The notes under the pieces are model-generated. The model had not been told where the DNA came from. It saw only the letters and a list, made by a program, of their open reading frames with translations, and made no database searches. Below, piece after piece: positions 56,976-64,000 of a DNA stretch of 64,000 nt. This DNA comes from Lantana camara (lineage: Eukaryota > Streptophyta > Magnoliopsida > Lamiales > Verbenaceae): contig CM074862.1 of assembly GCA_037501455.1 (NCBI GenBank), positions 77,216,501 through 77,280,500 of the forward strand, read 5' to 3'. Every line of letters begins with the position of its first letter. The stretch's first letter is position 1. A program made the position numbers and the translations under genes.

Positions 56976-57343
56976 TTAGAGCTAATTGGCAATTCTTTTG
57001 GTTCATGTGTTGAACACCATCCTTTCTCCAAGATAAACGAAACCCTAGGTTAAGCCTAAACACTAACTAGAGAACTAGCATCCTTACTTGTTAGATTGTA
57101 GTCAAGTTGGTGGACTATCTCTAGAGAGCTTCAAGTTAGAAGTTTGAAGATTCGAGCTTTACCAAGGAGAGGGGATCAAGCCGCGAGAAGAGCGTTCTTG
57201 GGTGGCTTGAAACGCTTCAAGAAAGAATAAAAGAAAAGTAAGTTTCTTATCTCTACGAATTTGGATACACGATTGCGAGTCCAAGGTCCTTTTGTTGGAA
57301 AATTTTTAAATTTCCGTTGCTTTCTGATTCGTGTTTTCAAACA

Positions 57344-57361
57344 AGTGGTATCAGAGCCACC
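57344..57361 (+). other. Primer-binding site of copia 2
   Basis: AGTGGTATCAGAGCCACC immediately follows the LTR, the initiator-methionine-tRNA type. Confidence 0.92.
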
Positions 57362-57619
57362 TCGTTAATTGTGTTTCTGATTCGTCTCAATTATACTGAA
57401 TTTTGTAGAAATTCTTAGTCTTGATGTGATTGAGTATTTGTAATTATTTTAGAAAGCCTGAATTACGAAACTGTATTTTTTCCTGAAAGTTTCTGAAAAT
57501 TGGTTTTTGCAAAATTTAATTTTTGAAAACTATTTTAGATTTGAAACTGTATAAACTGTTTTTGGATTTCTTGGATTGGTTTTGCTTTTGAACGAAAACA
57601 CGAAACGAAAAGCCTAGAT

Positions 57620-57870
57620 TACGAACACGCGAAACCCCGCGCGCGAAGGCTTCGTGCGGCGCCGCCCGCCTGTCCTAGGCGCGCGCAGGCCCCAGCACCT
57701 ACTCCCTTCCGCAACCGTGCGGGAGGCTTTCCTGGCGCGCCTAGGCCCGCCCACACCCGCCCGCAAGCATGCGGGAGGAACACACGCAGTAGTGCGCACT
57801 CGAGCGGCCTTGGCCGTGCGCTGTGCGCGCACACCGCTTGCGTGCGGTCTTCTTCGCGTACGGGCCCCAT
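57620..57870. other. GC-rich island in copia 2 leader
   Basis: A sharp GC-rich stretch of about 250 bp rich in GCGC and CGCGC. Frames stay open on both strands (57614-57968) but do not resemble a protein. It lies about 260 bp after the primer-binding site, as in copia 1. Confidence 0.75.
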
Positions 57871-59022
57871 TTTTCCTTCATAATCCGTTTTCGTATTTCA
57901 TGCAATCCAGTCCCAATTTTTATTTTAATTTTAAAATTTTATTTTTGAATATTTATTTTAATTTTTGAATAAAACTTAAAATTGGGATTTTTGAGAAATA
58001 GAAACGGTTTATATTTTGGGAAAATACATCTTTGATAAAATTATTAATTTTCAGAAATTAATTGGGATTTTATTTTTTTTGTTAATTTGGGATTTATTGA
58101 AAACTATTATAAATAAGACTAGCATCAAGTCGTGTTTTAAGTCATTAAGACTTGAAACGGAAATTTTAATTTATTGGCTAAATTTAAATTCTCGCAAGAG
58201 CATGTTAGGTGATCATGGGTTTAGACTTATGTATGGTTTTAATTTATGCACATGGATGGTTTAAATTGCGGTTGGAGCCCTAGGTTTGCGTTTTTCAATT
58301 GAGGTTGGAGCCTCACTTATGTGCGTACTGTTATGTGATTTATTATGTGGCTTTCCATATTACCGTTTTTTAGGCCGGGGTATGCCCCGTGTAATTGTCT
58401 AAGGCCAATATGAAGATTGAGCCTTATTACTTTATGTCTTTTTCCTTTTATTGTAATTTGAGAGTAGAGATAGGTGGTGAGGTTTTATTTTCATTTTGGA
58501 GACAATGCACCCATGGAGTAAGATGGACCACATTCAAGTAACAAGGAGGCCATAAGTGAAGACACCTCAAAATGTTAGGGAGGGGAATCTCAATTGTAAA
58601 AATGTAATAGAGATAGGGCTCGTATTTTGTTACCGCTTTCCCTTATGTGATTTAAACTGTTTATGTGGCATGTATGTTAGAACTTGTGATTGTGGAGTGG
58701 CTCCCACATATCACGCATAAGATAGGTAGAACCCATGATCATTACATGTTAGTATCATGTTAGGACATGTTATCAGTTTATATGCTTGTTTGAAATACAT
58801 TTAAGTGTACTTGCATTAATTTAGACTAATAAAATTGAATAACATATATGTTGGTGAGGTCGAACTGGACAACTCTCCGGTTGATTCGAAAATTCCCATT
58901 AAATATTAAGTTAATTTCGAACAAATAGGTATTTAATTCGAGATGCAAATTTTGATTTAAATTCCTAGCATTCGATCAATAGGTTTTAAGTTTAGTAAGT
59001 GAAGCTAGTTATTGTCCGCGAG

Positions 59023-59334
59023 TCGTGGGATAGCTAGTGGAGCTTATTAGTTCTTAGTTACCTAATTGATCATTTTAAATGATCAATATTTCATGATCGA
59101 TTTTAGCAAGGGCGATGTCCGCGAGTCATAGGTCGTTCGAACTAAGTTTTGGTCATGATCTTATGATTGATGGGTCTAGCTTAACGCCTAAGTAAATATG
59201 GATGTCGCACGAGTCGTGGGTCCATATTGAAAGATAGGTGATGCAAAAACAATTACTAAGAGTTCTAAAGGTGTTAGAATTAGTAAGTTGTACCTACCTG
59301 GGGTTCTTGCTTAGAATGTCCGTGAGTCGTGGGT
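59023..59334 (+). repeat. Four copies of a TGTCCGCGAGTCGTGGG-like motif
   Basis: Starts at 59023, 59116, 59203 and 59317. Copies read GTCCGCGAGTCGTGGG, GTCCGCGAGTCATAGG, GTCGCACGAGTCGTGGG and GTCCGTGAGTCGTGGG. The spacing closely follows that of copia 1 (18781-19107). Confidence 0.85.
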
Positions 59335-59490
59335 TCGAGGTAAAATTATAGATCTTTGGAAATTATAGATCTTTGAAAAACAGTGGGAGCTACATTAGAT
59401 TAAAGACCTTATCTATTGTATATCGTTATAATTCAGCATGCTCACTAGTTCTCTGTTTTACCATTTAGGTCGTAGATTCTGTGATTCTCT

Positions 59491-60234
59491 ATGTGTTTTG
59501 AAATGGCAACCAAAAACCCTCTTGTATCGATCCTTGAGTCAAACAAGTTGACTGGTCCCAACTATTCTGATTGGCTGAGGAATCTAAAAATCATTTTAGA
59601 TTCTGAGAAGAGAACTTATGTTCTCTTCGAAGGAGAGCCTAGTCCCGAAGGGGAGGCTCCCACTCGGGCCGAGCGGGACGCGATTCAGAAATGGAAGGAT
59701 GATAATCTCCAAGCCCGTTGCCTTATGTTGGCTAACATGTCTCCGGAGTTGCAAAGGCAACATGAGGCCATGGAATTCGCTTGTGAGATTTACGACCACT
59801 TAGAGCAACTTTACCGCCCTCATGAACGTGTTACAAAGTATAACACTTCAAAGGAATTGTTCCACTTGAGAATGAGGGAAGGTTCAAGTGTCCATGAATA
59901 TGGACTCAAGTTTCTCACCCTTACTGAGAAACTTGCTTCCATGGACATGCCACTGAAAGATGAGCTTTCAGTGGATTTGTTGCTAGCTTCGCTCCCACCA
60001 TCATTCAACCCATTTGTCCTTAATTTCAACATGAATCATGCTGGTGCTACTGTAGCTGAGCTGATTAGTCAGCTTGTGACCGCTGAAAGCACGATCAAGA
60101 AGGACAATAAGGTTTTGATGGTGAATGCTCCATCTTCCTCTTCTAGGCCCTCTAAAGGTAAGGGCAAGAAAGCCCAAAAGAAGAAGGCCCACTGGTGGCG
60201 TTTCGAAGGGGAAGGCCCAAAAGAAAAAGCGTGA
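59491..60234 (+). CDS. copia 2 gag
   Basis: The frame starts at 59491, with a second ATG at 59503, and is 247 codons long to 60234. It opens MATKNPLVSILESNKLTGPN after the second ATG, then YSDWLRNLKIILDSEKRTYV, the copia gag N-terminus, and continues through LQARCLMLANMSPELQRQHE, LYRPHERVTKYNTSKELFHL and PSFNPFVLNFNMNHAGATVA to a basic Ser/Lys tail. The zinc knuckle is missing because a one-base shift near 60195 puts CFHCGKMGHWRRNC into the next frame. The intact stretch is probably capsid only. I prefer the ATG at 59503 because MATKNP resembles copia gag starts. Confidence 0.9.
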   Translation: MCFEMATKNPLVSILESNKLTGPNYSDWLRNLKIILDSEKRTYVLFEGEPSPEGEAPTRAERDAIQKWKDDNLQARCLMLANMSPELQRQHEAMEFACEIYDHLEQLYRPHERVTKYNTSKELFHLRMREGSSVHEYGLKFLTLTEKLASMDMPLKDELSVDLLLASLPPSFNPFVLNFNMNHAGATVAELISQLVTAESTIKKDNKVLMVNAPSSSSRPSKGKGKKAQKKKAHWWRFEGEGPKEKA

Positions 60235-63200
60235 TCAGAAAGAGGATGTTTGCTTCCATTGTGGCAAAATGGGACATTGGAGGAGAAACTGCCCAGAGTA
60301 CAAGGGTACTCTAAAGAAAGGTATCTTTCTCGTTGAAGTAAATCTTTCTATTAATTCTAGTTCTTGGGTACTTGATACCGGTTGTGGAACTCATATCTGT
60401 AATGATGTACAGATGCTAAGTGAAGTCCAACAACTCAAAGAAAGAGAATGTGTCTTGAAGATCGGCAATGGCTCAAATGTTGAAGCTCGAGCTTTAGGCA
60501 CAATTAGATTAGATTTAGGTAGTTTTGAGTTAGTCTTCAATAAAGTCCTTTATGTACCGAGCATTATTCGTAATATAATTTCTGTTCCAATTTTAGATTG
60601 TGAAGGTTATGAAACTTATATTAAGAATGGTAAATACTTTATCAAACGGAACAACTCTTCCGTTCACATTGGTACTCTAAGTAATGGACTTTATCTAACT
60701 CAGAATATCAATATTACGAACATACAACGAGAAACGAAGCGTAAGAGAGATGATAAAGTTTCAGCTCCCTTATGGCACGCTAGATTAGGACACATTTCCA
60801 AGAATAGAATTAGCAAGATAAACACTTTAGGGTCATTCTCTGAAAATGATCTTAAGGAGTTAACTTCTTGCGAATCCTGTCTCAAAGGAAAAATGTCCAA
60901 AGTCCCTTTTAAAGGAACTGTGGAATGTGTCATTAAGGTTTTGGATTTGATCCATACTGATGTTTGTGGACCGCTTAGTGTAAGCACAAGAAACAATCAT
61001 CAGTATTTCATAACCTTTACCGATGACTTTAGTCGATATGGTTATTTATACTTAATGAAGTATAAATCTTAAGCTTTTGAGAAATTCTTAGAATTTCAAA
61101 AGGAGGTTGAGAACAAAACTGGTTACAAGATCAAAGCACTTCGATCTGATCGAGGAGGCGAGTATCTTAGTGAAGAATTTCTTAATCATCTCAAAGATAA
61201 TGGGATTATCTCTCAGTGGACTCCTCCGGGAACTCCTGAGCTTAATGGAGTTTCTAAGAGAAGGAATCGAACCCTACTAGATATGGTTCGTTCCATGATG
61301 AGTTTCACTGACTTACCACCTTCTTTCTGGGGTTATGCCCTAGAAAGTGCAGCAAATATTTTGAATCTAGTTCCCTCTAAGTCAGTCCCTAAAACGCCCT
61401 ATGAAATGTGACATGGTAAAATCCCTAGTTATTCTTACTTAAGAATTTGGGGTTGTCCTGCTTACGTGAAGAGGACAGTGGGAGATAAGTTAGAATCTCG
61501 TTCTAACTTATGCTACTTTGTAGGTTATCCTAAGGAGTCCATAGGATATTACTTCTATGATCAATCTGAGCAAAAGGTGTTTGTTTCCAGAAATGCCACT
61601 TTTCTTGAGGAACCGTTCCTTAAAGAAAAGAAAGGCAAGATCATAGAATTGGAGGAAGTACAAAGTGAGCCCACGCCCCCCACTGAAGAAACGTCTCCTT
61701 CTGATCAACTACAACCAATCACGAATTTCGATACACACGTAAATCCTCCTCTAAGGCTTTCTGAACGCACTCCTAGACAGCCGGAGAGATGGTATGGATT
61801 CTTCCATGAAATCTCTCAAAAGGATAATGATCTTTTAACATATGAGGAGGCACTTTCAGATTCTGACTCTGAACAATGGATAGAAGCCATGAAATCCGAA
61901 ATGGATTCCATGAACTCCAACCAAGTTTGGACCTTGGTAGATTTGCCTGATGGGGTCAAACCCATAGGTTGCAAATGGATCTTTAAGAGAAAGCTTGGAG
62001 TTGATGGAAGCATTGCAGCCTACAAAGCACGACTGGTTGCAAAAGGATTCACTCAAAGACCCGGCGTGGACTTTGATGAAACCTTTTCGCCAGTTGCAAT
62101 GCAAAAGTCTATTCGGATCATCATTGCCATTACTGCGTATTATGACTATGAGATATGGCAAATGGATGTGAAAACTGCCTTTCTCAATGGTGACATTGAT
62201 AAAGACATTTATATGGAGCAACCCATAGGTTTCACATTCAGTGGGAGTGAGCAAAAGGTTTGCAAACTCCAAAGATCAATCTATGGATTGAAACAGGCTT
62301 CTAGGAATTGGATTATTCGATTTGATGAATCAGTCAAAGCGTTTGGCTTCATTCAAATTTCGAATGAATCATGTGTGTATAGAAAGGAATTGGAGACCTC
62401 AGTGCAATTCTTAGTACTTTATGTTGATGACATCCTTCTTATTGGGAATTCGAAGGATGATATGAAAGTGACTAAGTTATGGTTATCGAACCAATTCGAG
62501 ATGAAAGATCTGGGTGATGAGTCCTATATCCTTGGAATTAACATCTATAGAGATAGATCTAGAAGGTTAATAGGACTATCACAGTCGATGTACATTGACA
62601 AAGTATTGAAGAGATTCAATATGGAGTCAGCAAAGGTTAAGAACCTTCCTATGAGTGTAGGAACATGTCTTTCAAAGAAGATGTGCCCTAAGACTAACCT
62701 TGAGAAGGAGAGAATGACTCATACACCTTATGCGTCAGCAATAGGTAGCATAATGTATGCAATGTTATGTACTCGACCGGATGTGGCTTATGCACTTAGT
62801 GTTACAAGTTGTTTCCAATCTGACCCTGGAGATGGTCACTGGGCTGCCGTGAAGAATATTCTTAAGTACTTGAAAAGTACTAAAGATTTATTCTTAGTTT
62901 ACGGAGGTCAGAAAGATCTTACTGTCGGAGGATACTGCGATGCAAGCTTTGCATCTGACTTAGATGATTTTAAGTCAATGTCAGGATACATTTTCTGCCT
63001 AAATGGCGGAGCAGTGAGTTGGAAGAGTTCCAAGCAAATGACCACTGCAGATTCAACCACTGAGGCCGAATACTTAGCTGCAAATGATGCCGCTAAGGAA
63101 GGTGTTTGGATTAGAAACTTCATTCAAGAGTTGAATGCTGTTCCTAGCATGAAAGACCCCATTACTGTGTTTTGTGACAACACTGGGGCAGTTGCTCAAG

Positions 63201-63409
63201 CAAGAGAACCAAGATCTCACCAACGGACCAAGCACATTATGAGGAAGTATCACCTAATCTGTGATATTATCAAAAGTGGAGATGTGCAAATTGAGAGGGT
63301 CACATCAGCAGAGAACGTGGCAGATCCACTTACTAAACCCCTTAGTCGTGAAGCTTTCCAAGGTCATCTTCAAAAGATGGGACTTAGAATAGCGTTAGAA
63401 TGGCTTTGA
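60125..63409 (+). pseudogene. copia 2 pol: zinc knuckle, protease, integrase, RT, RNase H
   Basis: In one frame from 60125: nucleocapsid zinc knuckle CFHCGKMGHWRRNC (60253-60294); protease WVLDTGCGTH (D-T-G); GAG-pre-integrase LWHARLGHISKNR; integrase VLDLIHTDVCGPL, ITFTDDFSRYGYLYL; a TAA at 61070-61072 where GAA is usual; then the catalytic part with LRSDRGGEYLS and TPPGTPELNG, and a TGA at 61409-61411 where the family has TGG. The open 61466-63409 frame holds RT (WTLVDLPDGVKPIGCKWIFK, QMDVKTAFLNGDID, FLVLYVDDILLIG with the YVDD site) and RNase H (CDASFASDLDDFKSMSGYIF, ADSTTEAEYLA). It ends in PLTKPLSREAFQGHLQKMGL, TGA at 63407-63409. Two stops and the gag frameshift disable it. Confidence 0.92.
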
Positions 63410-63411
63410 CG

Positions 63412-63425
63412 GGCAAGTGGGAGAT
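63412..63425 (+). other. Polypurine tract of copia 2
   Basis: 'gggcaagtgggaga' directly before the 3' LTR, identical in wording to copia 1. Confidence 0.85.
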
Positions 63426-64000
63426 TGTTAGGAATAGTGCCCTAGAAAGTCGATTGTATATCCGCTTTGTGCTTTTCCTTATTGTAATCACAGACAATCT
63501 TTGAATGAAATAACGAATTGAGGCAACACTTCTTTATATACTCTTGTTTGGTATGCGTTTACTTTATTTGTGCATGTATTAGAACTCCCCTAATCCTGAT
63601 GACTTTAGGACTCTACCATTTAGGTGAAATGGTTCATGAAACGAGCCCTATATCACATAAGTCATGATTAGTAAAATACTCCAAGCCGATGAGTCCTACA
63701 GACAGTGGGAGTGTTAACCTGACTCCTCTAAGGCTTGCTTGTGGGATCACGTCCTTAAGAAGGACCACTTTGTTTCATGGAGGTGCAAAGTGTATAGTTG
63801 ATACGTGCGTGATACATGAGGGTGCTTACTTTAATAAGTAAGTTCACTGAGGTGCCCCGTGTGAGAACATTCCTAAATGGGAAAGGAAGTTTCTATTTCA
63901 GGAAATGGAAACTTCCAGATTAGAAAATATCTCACGAGTCATTGATGTGATTAATTGATCCTTAGACTTGAGGTTCCTTGTCACTTTATGAGTTAACTCT
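63426..64000 (+). repeat. Start of the copia 2 3' LTR
   Basis: TGTTAGGAATAGTGCCCTAG and the following 560 bp match 55390-55960 with scattered differences. The remaining about 1.4 kb and the target-site duplication are beyond the window. Confidence 0.95.

Larger units (their letters stand above)
55390..57343 (+). repeat. 5' LTR of copia 2 (1954 bp)
   Basis: It starts TGTTAGGAAT and ends TTTTCAAACA, then AGTGGTATCAGAGCC. The first 575 bases are repeated at 63426-64000 with few differences (for example at 55404 region versus 63440). It has a TATA box near 56949-56957, a CACGTG array upstream and a hairpin at 55849-55880. The close LTR identity suggests a relatively recent insertion; counting differences is needed for an age. 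Confidence 0.95.
57362..59490 (+). other. Long leader of copia 2
   Basis: About 2.1 kb between the primer-binding site and the gag ATG. It contains a GC-rich island (57620-57870) and the four-copy CACGAGTCGTG-type motif (59023-59334). Short open frames here are not supported. Confidence 0.75.
55390..64000 (+). mobile_element. Nearly complete Ty1/copia element (copia 2)
   Basis: 5' LTR 55390-57343, primer-binding site, 2.1-kb leader, gag, pol, polypurine tract and the start of the 3' LTR at 63426. The element is damaged only by one gag-pol frameshift and two stops. It is inserted in the Tat integrase; the five bases before it are atcgg. The right duplication is beyond the window. Compared with copia 1 it is much younger and less decayed. 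Confidence 0.95.

Noticed and set aside
57614..57968. Similar frames in the copia 2 island
   Set aside because: Same reason; the region lies in a non-coding leader.

Overview
This window is nuclear DNA of a flowering plant, probably a eudicot. It has spliced plant genes with GT-AG introns, AT-rich spacers, and mostly nested plant transposable elements. There are no bacterial-style operons, rRNA genes or CRISPR arrays, and I recognised no tRNA genes. The species cannot be named from the sequence.

Layout. 1-1161 is the 3' part of an LTR. 1162-1694 is a 298-bp-offset direct duplication. 1805-2590 is the RNase H end of a LINE. 2990-3415 is a five-unit 85-bp tandem array. 3730-6278 (minus strand) is the one convincing host gene, an eight-exon hydroxyproline O-arabinosyltransferase (HPAT) that reads as 378 codons without a break. 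7250-8770 is AT-rich spacer.

From 8771 the window is a stack of insertions. A LINE (about 8771-8884 joined to 42352-45716) was split by a chromodomain-bearing Ty3/gypsy element on the minus strand (8885-42351; TSD tttgc/ttcgc). A Ty1/copia element (14935-31392; TSD ctctg) entered between that element's gag and pol. A CACTA transposon (23731-30031; TSD ttg) entered the copia 3' LTR. The CACTA carries an intact MOZART1/GIP gene, a multi-exon enolase fragment with introns, and a fragment of a CACTA-type protein. The enolase fragment is itself broken by an LTR-like remnant. The gypsy 5' LTR was hit twice more: by a solo LTR (33584-36157; TSD aaaac) and by a truncated element with a 4.06-kb LTR (about 37238-41946). 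The LINE reverse transcriptase is cut at 45716 by another LTR of the same superfamily (with a hAT insertion at 47363-48219). That LTR is cut by a Tat-type gypsy element with two RNase H domains (about 49476-55389), whose integrase is cut by a nearly complete copia element (55390 to beyond 64000).

Most notable signals. (1) Clusters of short GC-rich palindromes with a CGGCCG-like core come in pairs about 30-35 bp apart. They recur in several LTR families, at the same relative place but with different palindrome arms, and also inside a copia element. (2) A hairpin just before GGAAGAA, and a second hairpin near the LTR end, keep their folding while their sequences differ between families. (3) Two diverged copia elements share a four-copy CACGAGTCGTG motif and a GC-rich island in their long leaders. 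(4) One copia LTR has six CACGTG boxes at near-helical spacing. (5) The CACTA element carries captured genes. All of this was read by eye; no alignment or database search was run.
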